In this document: positions 27,723 through 37,903 of the stretch, piece after piece
Numbering within the stretch: position 1 is the first letter of the stretch
How the letters are laid out: each line of letters opens with the position of its first letter
Source: Paracoccaceae bacterium
GTDB lineage: Bacteria; Pseudomonadota; Alphaproteobacteria; Rhodobacterales; Rhodobacteraceae
Direction of reading: 5' to 3'
NCBI GenBank assembly: GCA_007692585.1
Contig: REBU01000115.1
Span: 1-51,096, forward strand
DNA: 51,096 bases
Program-made: the position numbers and the translations under genes
The notes under the pieces: model-generated
Told to the model about the DNA's origin: nothing
What the model saw: the letters and a program-made list of their open reading frames with translations, nothing else
Database searches by the model: none

Positions 27723-27998
27723 TCATTTCTTGATCAGATACCCGACCAGCCCTCCCGCTGCTCCGGTCAGGAAAGACATGGCCCATTTCTTTTCTTCAGC
27801 GGTTGCTGTCGGGGACTGGACTGTGACGAAACAGATCCAGGCGAGCATCCCCAGAAAGACCAGCGCCGCTGCAAACAGGATGAAATCCTTGATCACCCGT
27901 GCCCATGCGTCGCGCAGCGTTTCTTCGGGTTTGACCGTCACCGTATACGTGTGACCGGGCGGCGTGGCCGACAGATCATAGGTCGGCGGATTGCTCAC
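27723..27998 (-). CDS. Small two-helix membrane protein partnered with RHH regulator
   Basis: Unrecognised 91-aa protein. Residues 1-37 form a hydrophilic cytoplasmic-type N-terminus; a transmembrane helix follows (FILFAAALVFLGMLAWICFV), then a short charged loop (TATAEEKKW) and a second short hydrophobic helix rich in glycine (FLTGAAGGLVGYLI) ending in KK. The start overlaps the RHH stop by four bases (ATGA, 27995-27998), so the two form one translation unit. Without homologues at hand the role is unknown: a membrane toxin, a signalling anchor or a phage-derived remnant are all possible. Confidence 0.7.
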   Translation of the reverse strand: MSNPPTYDLSATPPGHTYTVTVKPEETLRDAWARVIKDFILFAAALVFLGMLAWICFVTVQSPTATAEEKKWAMSFLTGAAGGLVGYLIKK

Positions 27999-28204
27999 AG
28001 CCCGACGAACTCGGTTTCCATCTGCCGCGTGCTCGGCTCAACAAGCCCGAGCTTCAAGCCACGTTTCTTGCCTTCCTGCGCGGCGATAAACAGTTGCAGC
28101 GCCTTGCGGATGACTTCGCTCTTGTTGCTTTCGCTGTCCGAGACGACTTTCTCTATGGCCGAATTCAGATCGTCAGATAGGACAAGATTCATTCTCACGC
28201 TCAT
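27995..28204 (-). CDS. Ribbon-helix-helix (CopG-type) DNA-binding protein
   Basis: 69-aa protein with an RHH domain in its first 45 residues: the DNA-contacting strand is MSVRMNLVLSDDLNSAI and helix B is NKSEVIRKALQLFIAAQEG, typical of CopG/Arc/ParD-type dimers. The C-terminal tail (RQMETEFVGL) is unclassified. The start at 28204 is supported by GGAGAGCAAT-ATG; a longer version would translate the operator itself. A 38-bp near-palindrome lies immediately upstream and covers the promoter, strongly suggesting autorepression. It shares an ATGA overlap with the membrane-protein gene. Confidence 0.87.
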   Translation of the reverse strand: MSVRMNLVLSDDLNSAIEKVVSDSESNKSEVIRKALQLFIAAQEGKKRGLKLGLVEPSTRQMETEFVGL

Positions 28205-28225
28205 ATTGCTCTCCGTTGCACAGGG

Positions 28226-28266
28226 ACGCATGCGCAAAATATGCGCATTATATGCGCATGCGTCAA
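28226..28266 (-). promoter_or_regulatory. RHH operator with embedded promoter (three TGCGCA sites)
   Basis: Region 28226-28263 is a 38-bp near-palindrome centred at 28244.5, with perfect 11-bp outer arms (ACGCATGCGCA, 28226-28236, and its complement at 28253-28263). It carries TGCGCA at 28231, 28242 and 28253, exactly 11 bp (one helical turn) apart. On the minus strand a promoter TTGACG (28266-28261), 17-base spacer and CATATT (28243-28238) lies inside it. A bound RHH array would block RNA polymerase. Confidence 0.75.
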
Positions 28267-28302
28267 GAGGCGCTTGGAACAAACAGAGTGCGTTAACCAG
28301 CG

Positions 28303-28974
28303 TCAGGTTTTTGCAGCCCAGTCATGCGGTGCGCGCAGGAAGCTTTCGACCGCATCGAGCGTCGCGTCGTCGAAATCCGCGCCGCGCCGCGCTTCGGCCA
28401 GAACGTCCCACCACGTACAAAGGTAATGGAGCTTCACCCCATGTTCCGCGAGCCGCGGCTCCGTTTCCGGGAAGATGCCGTAATAGAAGATGACGGCCGT
28501 ATGCGCGCAGTCTGCACCTGTCTCGCGGATCGCGTCCACAAAGCTGAGTTTCGAGCCGCCATCCGTGGTCAGATCCTCGATCAACAGCACGCGTTGGCCT
28601 TCATGCATTGCGCCTTCGATCCGGGCATTGCGCCCGTAGCCCTTGGGCTTCTTGCGCACATAGCTCATGGGCAGCGCCATGCGCTCTGCGACAAGAGCGG
28701 CGAAGGGAATGCCCGCTGTCTCGCCGCCCGCAACGTTGTCAAAAGCCTCGAAGCCGGCATCCTCAAACACCCGGCAAGTCAGGAAATCCATGAGCGAAGA
28801 CCGGATGCGCGGGAAGCTGATCAGCTTGCGGCAATCGATATAGGTGGGTGCTTTCAGGCCGCTGGCAAAGGTAAAAGGCTCCGTCGCGTTGAAATGCACG
28901 GCCTTTATGTCCAGCAGCATTCGTGCGGTCAGGCGGGCGACTGTCGCGCGGTCGGGATAGGTTGCGGGGATCAT
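28303..28974 (-). CDS. pyrE: Orotate phosphoribosyltransferase
   Basis: Makes orotidine 5'-phosphate from orotate and PRPP in pyrimidine synthesis. At 223 aa it is typical of the alphaproteobacterial form. The type I PRTase fold is shown by the PRPP-binding loop [20 protein letters not shown] near residue 125 and the flexible-loop segment [17 protein letters not shown] near 105. It lies 11 bases downstream of pyrC on the same strand, an operon of two consecutive pathway functions. Confidence 0.97.
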   Translation of the reverse strand: MIPATYPDRATVARLTARMLLDIKAVHFNATEPFTFASGLKAPTYIDCRKLISFPRIRSSLMDFLTCRVFEDAGFEAFDNVAGGETAGIPFAALVAERMALPMSYVRKKPKGYGRNARIEGAMHEGQRVLLIEDLTTDGGSKLSFVDAIRETGADCAHTAVIFYYGIFPETEPRLAEHGVKLHYLCTWWDVLAEARRGADFDDATLDAVESFLRAPHDWAAKT

Positions 28975-28985
28975 GTCAGGGCCTT

Positions 28986-30023
28986 TCAGTCAAGAACGCG
29001 CCAGTAAAGCGGGAAGCCGGGATCGAAGACCGTGACAGGGCCTGCCCCGGTCTCGATCTTTGCAGGATAGATAACGGGCGTGTCGGTTTTCTGCAGCGTC
29101 AGGGTGCCAATATTCTCTGGCAGTCGGTAGAAACCGGGACCGTTGCGCGAGGTAAAGGCCGCGAGTTTGTCGAGCGCGCCCTCCGTCTCGAAGACCTGCG
29201 CGAGGATCGAGAGCGTATTCGTGGCGGTGAAACAGCCCGCACAGCCGCAAGCCGATTCCTTGGCGTCATCAGTGTGCGGTGCGCTGTCGGTGCCCAGGAA
29301 AAACCGCGCATCCCCCGACGTTGCGGCCTGAACCAGGGCCACGCGATGCGTCTCGCGCTTGGCAACGGGCAGGCAGTAGTAATGCGGTTTGATGCCGCCG
29401 ACGAGAATATGATTGCGGTTGATCACAAGATGATGGGTCGTGATCGTTGCCCCTAGATTTTCCGGTTGGCTCTGAACATAGGCGACTGCGTCAGCGGTGG
29501 TGATATGTTCCATGACCACGCGCAAGCCCGGCGTCGCGCGGCGGATCGGATCGAGCACGCGATCGATGAAGACAGCTTCGCGGTCGAAAATATCGATCTC
29601 GGGATCCGTCACTTCGCCGTGGGTCAGAAGCGGGATACCGGCTTCGGCCATCGCGTCGAGCACAGCGCGGACGCGGTCGAAATCGCGCACGCCGGACGCG
29701 GAATTGGTCGTGGCCCCGGCCGGGTAAAGCTTCACCGCCGTGATGATGCCCGCGCGATGGGCGGCGACCACATCTGCGGGGTCGGTGGCTTCGGTGAGAT
29801 AGAGCGTCATCAGGGGCGTGAAGCTGTCCGGCGTCACCGCGCGGATGCGTGCGCGATATGCTTCGGCCTGTGCGCCAGTCACGACCGGCGGCACAAGGTT
29901 TGGCATGATGATAGCGCGCGCAAAATGGCGCGCGGTCTCGGGCGCGACGGCTTCCAGCATCGCGCCATCGCGCAGGTGCAGGTGCCAGTCATCAGGGCGG
30001 GGGAGGGTCATGCTCTGGGTCAT
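28986..30023 (-). CDS. pyrC: Dihydroorotase PyrC (class II)
   Basis: Cyclises carbamoyl aspartate to dihydroorotate with two zinc ions. About 345 aa, matching class II enzymes of the E. coli type. The metal-binding motif is [13 protein letters not shown] near residue 15, and the carbamylated lysine is likely in [20 protein letters not shown] near 100; [22 protein letters not shown] and [10 protein letters not shown] contain further ligands. The start at 30023 ([17 protein letters not shown]) is preferred; 30011 is also possible. It is followed by pyrE. Confidence 0.96.
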   Translation of the reverse strand: MTQSMTLPRPDDWHLHLRDGAMLEAVAPETARHFARAIIMPNLVPPVVTGAQAEAYRARIRAVTPDSFTPLMTLYLTEATDPADVVAAHRAGIITAVKLYPAGATTNSASGVRDFDRVRAVLDAMAEAGIPLLTHGEVTDPEIDIFDREAVFIDRVLDPIRRATPGLRVVMEHITTADAVAYVQSQPENLGATITTHHLVINRNHILVGGIKPHYYCLPVAKRETHRVALVQAATSGDARFFLGTDSAPHTDDAKESACGCAGCFTATNTLSILAQVFETEGALDKLAAFTSRNGPGFYRLPENIGTLTLQKTDTPVIYPAKIETGAGPVTVFDPGFPLYWRVLD

Positions 30024-30071
30024 GGCCTGTCTTATACGCAAGCCGAGCGCGCTTTCCAGCCGGATTCGTGC

Positions 30072-31007
30072 TCAGGCCTTCGACCGTGCGCGCGTTTTTT
30101 CCGCCCGCGCCAGTTCCTTGCGCGTGCGTGCACACTCATGGAGCGCCAGCGCATGACGGGCGGCGGTGATTGTCAGGCTGGGATGCTTTGAGTTTGCGGC
30201 ACGTTTGACGAGCGCGCAGAGATATGTCGGATCGTTGCGCCGTCTGCGCAGCATGTCGTGGAAGCGTGCGGGGGTCAGTCGGCCGCGCGCTGCGGTCTCG
30301 ATCAAGGTTTCGAGCACCCCCATGCGGCGCAGCGCGGCTTCGGTCTGGCTGCCAAGATGCGCCGCGCGCAGCAGTGTCACGAAGGGCCGCCGGAACAGGG
30401 TTGCGTGCATGCTATCGGTCCTGCGACCGGCATCATAGACGATAAAGGCATTGCGTGAGCCATCGAGCATGGCCGGGGCGAAGCCGAAGCGTGACGTGAA
30501 GTCCAGTCGGCGGGCCTCGGGAAAGCGGCGGTCCCATGGCGCAATCTGGGGCTCCAATGTGGCCTGTGGCGCGACGGCCAGAACGATCGCACCGGGCGCA
30601 CAGATGCTCAGAGCGCAGGCGGCATAGCCGGACATGCCTGCCCCGTAGAAGATGACGCGCTCAAAACTGTCGAAAAAGCCTGCATCGATCTGGGCATCGA
30701 AAAAGTCCAACACCGCAGTGTCGCGGAACCAGCGCGGCGTTCGTGCAACGAGCACCAGGCTTGACCAGCCATGCCGCGATGCGATGCGCAAACCCAGCGG
30801 CATATGATCTGGCTCCACGCTGCGGATGGTGTCGATTGTTTCAAAGGTGACAAGAAGCGTATTGCCCCCATCCGCGAAAACCGCCGTGTGGTTTGGGTCA
30901 AGCGGGTAGTATAGACCTGATGCCGCGACGCGGGCTTCCAGGCGCGCCAACCAGTCGTCGTGACTGCGCGCGCTGGAGAGATCGAGCGGGGCTTGCGTGT
31001 CTTGCAT
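30072..31007 (-). CDS. Uncharacterised protein, possible alpha/beta-hydrolase fold
   Basis: 311-aa cytosolic protein of a type often labelled phosphoadenosine phosphosulfate reductase in databases. No such motif is visible: no P-loop SGGxDS and no KRTxxCG(I/L)H tail. Instead it has LLVTFETIDTIR near residue 50, then VIFYGAGMSGYAACALSICAPG near 120, a nucleophile-elbow-like segment, and LYYPLDPNHTAVF near the start. The fold could be hydrolase-like. The start at 31007 follows a short upstream frame extension that is probably not translated. It lies 48 bases upstream of pyrC on the same strand. Confidence 0.8.
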   Translation of the reverse strand: MQDTQAPLDLSSARSHDDWLARLEARVAASGLYYPLDPNHTAVFADGGNTLLVTFETIDTIRSVEPDHMPLGLRIASRHGWSSLVLVARTPRWFRDTAVLDFFDAQIDAGFFDSFERVIFYGAGMSGYAACALSICAPGAIVLAVAPQATLEPQIAPWDRRFPEARRLDFTSRFGFAPAMLDGSRNAFIVYDAGRRTDSMHATLFRRPFVTLLRAAHLGSQTEAALRRMGVLETLIETAARGRLTPARFHDMLRRRRNDPTYLCALVKRAANSKHPSLTITAARHALALHECARTRKELARAEKTRARSKA

Positions 31008-31204
31008 GGGCCTGTTCCGATTTGGACCTGAGCGGATTGCCTTAAGGGTAAACCACCCTAATGTTTTGACAACCTGCCGCCATGGGCGAGCGGTGAGATA
31101 TCTGTTCAGCTTGTCGAGAAATATCAAAGCTGCGGGCTGAATTTCAGACAATTGTCAGTTCTGCGTGAAATTGTTGATAGAAATTTCGTGCATGCCTTGG
31201 GGAT

Positions 31205-31218
31205 TTGATCGAGATCAA
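31205..31218 (+). promoter_or_regulatory. Perfect FNR/FnrL-type binding site
   Basis: TTGATCGAGATCAA is an exact match to the FNR/FnrL palindrome (TTGAT-N4-ATCAA), centred at 31211.5. A -10-like TATCAT occurs at 31238-31243, placing a start near 31250-31253 with the site about 39-41.5 bases upstream, the class II activation position. By chance under equal base frequencies about 0.05 such perfect sites are expected in a window of this size. Confidence 0.75.
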
Positions 31219-31250
31219 AGTGTCAGGGTCAAAAACGTATCATTGAGAGT

Positions 31251-31350
31251 AATGTTTCATGCTGATGCTCAGGCGATGGCGGGAAACATTCCTCCCTGTC
31301 CCGCGAGAGCGGGGTCGACTGAGCCACCCCTGGCAAGGGGTGGCGTTTTT
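31251..31350 (+). ncRNA. Predicted FNR-controlled small RNA
   Basis: About 100 nt between a class II FNR promoter and a strong terminator; no gene in any reading frame stops within it. Three structural units are visible: ATGTTTC (31252-31258) pairs with GAAACAT (31283-31289); CCCGC/GCGGG with a GAGA loop (31300-31313); and the terminator stem (31324-31343). Between the first two, TTCCTCCCTGT (31289-31299) is left unpaired; CCTCC can pair with ribosome-binding sites, as in known alphaproteobacterial sRNAs of the alpha-r14/CcsR kind. Start and expression are predictions; there is no sequence identity claim to a named sRNA. Confidence 0.6.
31324..31350 (+). terminator. Intrinsic terminator of the predicted small RNA
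   Basis: Stem CCACCCC (31324-31330) with GGGGTGG (31337-31343), loop TGGCAA, tail CGTTTTT. The T run is only on the plus strand, so it does not serve rsmA, which ends at 31358 on the other strand. It implies plus-strand transcription starting in this intergenic region. Confidence 0.88.
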
Positions 31351-31357
31351 CGATGGT

Positions 31358-32197
31358 TCACCGCGCCTCGTCCAATGCCCGTGCCAGCGCACACCACGCT
31401 TCCAGACCGACTTCCTCGGCGCGCGATGTCGGCGCAATAGCGCATGCGCGCAAGAGATCCTCGATCTGCGGATGCAGACCGCGCAAGGCCGAGCGCAGCA
31501 TCTTTCGGCGCTGGTTGAAGCCGGTGGCCACCAGGCGTTCAAGCGTCCGCGGCTGGGCGGGGAAGCGCGGGGCAGGCAGGCGGGTAATATGCACCACGCT
31601 CGAGCTGACCTTGGGGGGCGGGGTGAAGGCTTCCGGGGGCAGGGAGAGCGCGATCCGTGCCTCGGCGCGCCATTGCACCATCAGCGCCAGTCGGCCATAT
31701 GCCTTGGAGCCGGGCCGCGCGACGATACGCTCGGCCACTTCACGCTGAAACATCAAGGTCAGGCTGTCCCAGAATGGGGGCCAGTGGTCCGGGGTCATCC
31801 AGCGGATCAGAAGTTCCGTGCCGACGTTATAGGGCAGGTTGGCCACCACCTTGATGGGCGCGCGCAGATGCGCTGTCGCGTCAATGGCCAGCGCATCGCC
31901 TTCGATCACCTGAAGACGTCCCGGATAGGCTTCGGCGATCTCGGCAAGCGCAGGCAGGCAGCGGGGGTCTTTCTCGATGGCGAGCACGTGGCGCGCGCCT
32001 TCGGCGAGGAGACCGCGGGTCAGCCCACCAGGGCCGGGGCCGACCTCCAGCACATCTGCGCCTGAGAGATCACCAGCAAGACGCGCGATGCGCGCGGTCA
32101 GGTTCAGATCCAGCAAGAAATTCTGCCCGAAGCTCTTTTTCGCGCGCAGATCATGCGTGCGGATGACGTCGCGCAGCGGGGGCAGGTCATCGATCAT
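31358..32197 (-). CDS. rsmA: 16S rRNA (adenine1518/1519-N6) dimethyltransferase
   Basis: Dimethylates two adjacent adenosines in the 16S rRNA 3' hairpin during 30S maturation (KsgA). 279 aa. The SAM-binding motif [16 protein letters not shown] near residue 50 and catalytic motif [16 protein letters not shown] near 117 are intact. [18 protein letters not shown] near residue 20 is the classical KsgA start motif. Its first codon overlaps the pdxA stop by four bases, so rsmA is translated together with pdxA. Confidence 0.97.
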   Translation of the reverse strand: MIDDLPPLRDVIRTHDLRAKKSFGQNFLLDLNLTARIARLAGDLSGADVLEVGPGPGGLTRGLLAEGARHVLAIEKDPRCLPALAEIAEAYPGRLQVIEGDALAIDATAHLRAPIKVVANLPYNVGTELLIRWMTPDHWPPFWDSLTLMFQREVAERIVARPGSKAYGRLALMVQWRAEARIALSLPPEAFTPPPKVSSSVVHITRLPAPRFPAQPRTLERLVATGFNQRRKMLRSALRGLHPQIEDLLRACAIAPTSRAEEVGLEAWCALARALDEAR

Positions 32198-33162
32198 GCG
32201 CGCTGCTCCGCCATTTTCGCGGCGCAGCGCAGGGCTGCAATCAGCGAGGTCGGATCGGCCAAACTTTTCCCGGCGATCGCGTAGGCGGTGCCATGATCTG
32301 GTGAGGTGCGGATGAATGGCAAGCCCAGCGTAATATTGACCCCGCCTGCGAAATCCAGCGTCTTGATCGGGATCAGAGCCTGATCGTGATACATGCAGAC
32401 CGCAGCATCATACTGCGCGCGCGCACCAGGATGGAACATCGTGTCGGCGGGCAGCGGTCCGTTCAGGTCCCAGCCCTCGGCGCGCAAGCGATCAAGCACA
32501 GGCGCGATGATATCGATCTCCTCGCGTCCCATAGTTCCGCTTTCGCCAGCATGAGGATTCAGGCCGGCCACGGCAATTCGCGGGTTGGCAATGCCGAAAT
32601 CACGCGTCAACCCGGCCCGTGTGACGCGCAGACATTGCTCCAGCGCCTCGGGCGTCAGGTGGTGCGGGACATCGTATAGGGGGATATGAATCGTGACGGG
32701 AACCACGCGCAACGCGTCGCAGGCCAGCATCATCACCACAGGCACGCCCCCGGCCAGATCCGCCAGGAATTCGGTGTGGCCGGGAAAGGCGAAGGCGGCC
32801 CCGGTCTTCAGCCCGGCCTTGTTGATGGGGCAGGTCACGAGCCCGGAGGCGGCGCCCGACTGCACCAGCGCGACCGCGCGGCGGATCACTTCGATGATCG
32901 CCGGCGCATTGGCTGGATCGGGTTGGCCGGGGCGTGCCGGGGCAGGGAAGGCATGCGGCAAGACGGGCAGGATGTCGGGCGACAAGGCATGCGCCTCGGC
33001 TGGCGAGGTGACCGCTTGCCAATGGGCGCCAGCGGGCAGATGGGCAGGGTCGCCGAGCCACGCGAAACGCGGCACATCAGAACGTGCGGCTCGGACCGCG
33101 AGCTCCGGTCCGATCCCTGCCGGGTCACCGCAACTCATGATGAGAACATCTGTGCCAGCCAT
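32194..33162 (-). CDS. pdxA: 4-hydroxythreonine-4-phosphate dehydrogenase
   Basis: NAD-dependent, metal-requiring step in pyridoxal 5'-phosphate synthesis. About 322 aa from the ATG at 33162 ([18 protein letters not shown]); alternative starts at 33180 and 33204 cannot be excluded because ribosome-binding sites are weak. Metal-binding histidines appear in [30 protein letters not shown] and [13 protein letters not shown], and [20 protein letters not shown] is the C-terminal signature. Order pdxA-rsmA is a widespread arrangement. Confidence 0.95.
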   Translation of the reverse strand: MAGTDVLIMSCGDPAGIGPELAVRAARSDVPRFAWLGDPAHLPAGAHWQAVTSPAEAHALSPDILPVLPHAFPAPARPGQPDPANAPAIIEVIRRAVALVQSGAASGLVTCPINKAGLKTGAAFAFPGHTEFLADLAGGVPVVMMLACDALRVVPVTIHIPLYDVPHHLTPEALEQCLRVTRAGLTRDFGIANPRIAVAGLNPHAGESGTMGREEIDIIAPVLDRLRAEGWDLNGPLPADTMFHPGARAQYDAAVCMYHDQALIPIKTLDFAGGVNITLGLPFIRTSPDHGTAYAIAGKSLADPTSLIAALRCAAKMAEQRA

Positions 33163-33303
33163 CGCCCGCGCGCCGCTCATGCCAGCCACACAGCGCGTGC
33201 GCACGCAGAGGCGTCACCGCATCGCACTTGCCAAACCTTGCACATGGATAAGCCTTTCAAAAACCTCGCCTGCGGCCTGCATAGAGCTTATCGCGGCACA
33301 CGA

Positions 33304-33325
33304 AAAGGGCGTGTCAGCGCCCTTT
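33304..33325 (-). terminator. Terminator overlapping the mnmA stop codon
   Basis: An 8-bp perfect inverted repeat (AAAGGGCG, 33304-33311, with 33318-33325) has the mnmA stop (33314-33316) in its loop. The minus-strand RNA ends CGCCCTTTTCG, so it is a plausible terminator that begins within the last codons. Confidence 0.6.
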
Positions 33326-34453
33326 CCAGATCCATCCCCCGCCAAAAACGCGCGTATCTTCCGGCGCATAGAAAACACAGGCCTGACCTGGGCTGATCCC
33401 TTGTTCGGGGGCAAGCAATTCGACTTCGGCTTCGGTTTCGGACAAGGGGCGTACGAGCGCGGGTGCCGGCGGGCGCGTCGAGCGCATCTTGACGTGTAAT
33501 TCCCACTCGGGCTGTGACGTGAAGGGCGCATCACCGAGCCAGTTAATCTCGCGCACCGGCACGCGCCGCGTCGCCAGGGCGGCTTTCGGACCTACGATGA
33601 CGTGCCGCAATTGCGGGTCCAGCCGGATGACATAAAGCGGCTCTGTCAGCCCCCCGATCCCCAGCCCGCGACGCTGGCCGATCGTGTAATGGATCACGCC
33701 TTCATGCGCGCCGAGCACCTGACCCTGCATATCTACAATCTCGCCCGGATCTGCTGCACCGGGGCGCAATTTCTTGATCACGGCAGCGTAATCCCCATCC
33801 GGGACGAAGCAGATATCCTGACTGTCAGGTTTGTCCGCTACGCTTAACCCATGACGTGCGGCGAGCGCGCGGGTCTCTGCCTTGGTCATCAAGTGACCGA
33901 GCGGAAAGCGCAGGAATTCCAACTGTTCGCGTGTTGTGGAGAACAGAAAGTAACTCTGATCCCGCACAGGATCTGCGGCACGATGTAATTCCGGGCCAGC
34001 AGCGCCGATTTTTCGCTGAATATAATGCCCCGTCGCCATGCAATCGGCACCAAGGTCGCGCGCGGTTTGAAGCAGGTCACGAAACTTGACGCGCTCATTG
34101 CAGCGAATGCAAGGCACTGGCGTAGCACCTGCCAAATAGGCATCAGCAAATTCATCGATTACCGCTTCGCGAAAATGCGACTCGTAATCGAGAACATAAT
34201 GCGGAAAATTCATCGCCTCGGCAACGCGGCGCGCATCGTGAATGTCACGTCCCGCGCAGCACGCGCCCTGTTTTGCCAGTGCCGCGCCGTGATCATAAAG
34301 CTGGAGCGTAACGCCGACCACGTCGTAGCCCTCATTGGCGAGTTCGGCGGCGACAACGGAACTGTCCACACCTCCGGACATGGCAACCACAACGCGAGTG
34401 TCATGGGCAGGTTTCGTAAAACCGAGCGAATTCAGTGGCGGGTCATAGGGCAT
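33314..34453 (-). CDS. mnmA: tRNA-specific 2-thiouridylase MnmA
   Basis: Thiolates U34 of Lys, Glu and Gln tRNAs. 379 aa. The ATP pyrophosphatase PP-loop [17 protein letters not shown] near residue 25, the catalytic cysteine in [15 protein letters not shown] near 115, and the second cysteine in [16 protein letters not shown] near 212 are all present. [15 protein letters not shown] marks the adaptor domain. The start [20 protein letters not shown] is N-terminally extended relative to minimal enzymes. The gene is divergent from sciP. Confidence 0.97.
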   Translation of the reverse strand: MPYDPPLNSLGFTKPAHDTRVVVAMSGGVDSSVVAAELANEGYDVVGVTLQLYDHGAALAKQGACCAGRDIHDARRVAEAMNFPHYVLDYESHFREAVIDEFADAYLAGATPVPCIRCNERVKFRDLLQTARDLGADCMATGHYIQRKIGAAGPELHRAADPVRDQSYFLFSTTREQLEFLRFPLGHLMTKAETRALAARHGLSVADKPDSQDICFVPDGDYAAVIKKLRPGAADPGEIVDMQGQVLGAHEGVIHYTIGQRRGLGIGGLTEPLYVIRLDPQLRHVIVGPKAALATRRVPVREINWLGDAPFTSQPEWELHVKMRSTRPPAPALVRPLSETEAEVELLAPEQGISPGQACVFYAPEDTRVFGGGWIWKGR

Positions 34454-34530
34454 CAGACGGGGCTTTCGCGGAGTTCCTTAAAAAAGATAGGAAAATGCCG
34501 CGCATTCTCAAGGGCAGAAACAGGGCGCAG

Positions 34531-34545
34531 TCAACCCGGAATTAA
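34531..34545 (+). promoter_or_regulatory. Degenerate CtrA box upstream of sciP
   Basis: TCAA-N7-TTAA, one mismatch from the CtrA half-site pair TTAA-N7-TTAA, 56 bases upstream of the sciP start. GATTC and GAATC (GANTC methylation-type sites, 34557 and 34591) lie between it and the start. One-mismatch boxes are common by chance. Confidence 0.4.
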
Positions 34546-34600
34546 TCACAGTGAGCGATTCTCTCGTCATCCAAGGGTTGGGTGAAGAAGGAATCTGGTG

Positions 34601-34879
34601 ATGTATATCAAACGTGTTGATGGCCCGCGTGCTGTGACTTTGGACGATGGAACTGTTCTGACGCTTGCGGATCTTCCGCCGAAAGACACCAAGCGCTGGG
34701 TCGCTAGTCGGAAAGCTGTTGTTATTCAGGCGGTTGAGTCCGGGCTCTTGTCGAAGAAAGCGGCGCTTGAGCGATATGCGCTGTCCGAAGAAGAATTCGA
34801 GTTGTGGCAGACCGCAGTCGAGAAACATGGTCTGAATGCCTTGAAAGTAACATCTTTGCAAAAATATAGACAACTTTAG
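34601..34879 (+). CDS. sciP: CtrA inhibitor SciP (DUF1153)
   Basis: Small helix-turn-helix protein of 92 aa matching SciP, which in Caulobacter binds CtrA and promoter DNA to stop CtrA-activated transcription in G1. Conserved segments are IKRVDGPRAVTLDDGT at the start, LPPKDTKRWVASRKAVVIQA near residue 26 and LLSKKAALERYALSEEEFELW near 50. The ATG at 34601 follows AAGAAGGAAT; a GTG one codon earlier is possible. It is directly upstream of ctrA on the same strand with an 84-base gap, so inhibitor and target are neighbours. Confidence 0.9.
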   Translation: MYIKRVDGPRAVTLDDGTVLTLADLPPKDTKRWVASRKAVVIQAVESGLLSKKAALERYALSEEEFELWQTAVEKHGLNALKVTSLQKYRQL

Positions 34880-34896
34880 GTTGTAACTATTTGGGA

Positions 34897-34918
34897 GAGT
34901 CGGGTAACCTAAGATTAA
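34897..34918 (+). promoter_or_regulatory. GANTC site and degenerate CtrA box in the ctrA leader
   Basis: GAGTC (34897-34901) is followed by GTAA-N7-TTAA (34904-34918), one mismatch from the CtrA consensus. In Caulobacter the ctrA promoter is controlled by CcrM methylation of GANTC and by CtrA itself; the same two elements occur here in 22 bases. Function is inferred. Confidence 0.5.
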
Positions 34919-34963
34919 CCTTTATACGACAAGGTAAAGCAATAACTGCGAAGGAGAACCTGA

Positions 34964-35680
34964 ATGCGTGTTTTGCTTGTTGAAGACGATCCGACGACCT
35001 CCCGAAGCATCGAGTTGATGCTGACCCACTCGAATTTCAACGTCTATTGCACTGACCTCGGTGAGGATGCGATCGAACTTAGCAAGTTGTACGACTATGA
35101 TCTCATCTTGCTGGATCTGAACCTGCCCGACATGGCAGGGCTTGAGGTTTTGCGTCAGATCAGGTTGGCGCGGATCGACACACCGATCCTCATCCTTACA
35201 GGTGAATCTGACACCGATACAAAGTTGCGTGGCTTCGGCGGCGGCGCGGATGACTACCTGACAAAGCCTTTTCATCGCGAAGAGCTTGTCGCGCGCATTC
35301 ACGCAATCATTCGTCGCAGCCAAGGGCATGCCCAATCCGTGATCCGTACCGGGCGCATTTCGGTAAATCTTGATGCCAAGACCGTGGAAGTGGAAGGTAA
35401 GGCGATTCATCTGACGGGTAAGGAATATCAGATGCTGGAGCTGCTGAGCCTGCGCAAAGGGACCACATTGACCAAAGAGATGTTTCTTAACCATCTCTAT
35501 GGGGGCATGGATGAGCCTGAACTGAAGATCATCGATGTGTTCATTTGCAAGCTCCGCAAGAAGCTGGCGGAAGCTACGGGTGGAGAAAGCTATATCGAGA
35601 CCGTCTGGGGACGTGGTTATGTCTTGCGCGATCCGGTGCTGAGCAATGCGACACCACCTCGTAGTGCGTTATCTGCCTGA
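34964..35680 (+). CDS. ctrA: Cell-cycle response regulator CtrA
   Basis: OmpR-type response regulator of 238 aa controlling cell cycle, motility or gene transfer agent genes in alphaproteobacteria. The receiver has acidic residues in [10 protein letters not shown] near residue 7, the phosphoacceptor Asp51 in [15 protein letters not shown], and Lys in [20 protein letters not shown]. The winged helix DNA-binding half has [18 protein letters not shown] and [16 protein letters not shown], the CtrA signature. A strong ribosome-binding site (AAGGAGAACCTGA-ATG) precedes it. Preceded by sciP. Confidence 0.97.
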   Translation: MRVLLVEDDPTTSRSIELMLTHSNFNVYCTDLGEDAIELSKLYDYDLILLDLNLPDMAGLEVLRQIRLARIDTPILILTGESDTDTKLRGFGGGADDYLTKPFHREELVARIHAIIRRSQGHAQSVIRTGRISVNLDAKTVEVEGKAIHLTGKEYQMLELLSLRKGTTLTKEMFLNHLYGGMDEPELKIIDVFICKLRKKLAEATGGESYIETVWGRGYVLRDPVLSNATPPRSALSA

Positions 35681-35688
35681 ACTCTGAC

Positions 35689-37902
<2,214 letters not shown>

Positions 37903-37903
37903 G

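Noticed and set aside
31165-31440. Small ORF across the predicted FNR-controlled RNA
   Set aside because: The frame runs through the terminator and into rsmA in antisense, and no ribosome-binding site precedes it; a coding role is unlikely.
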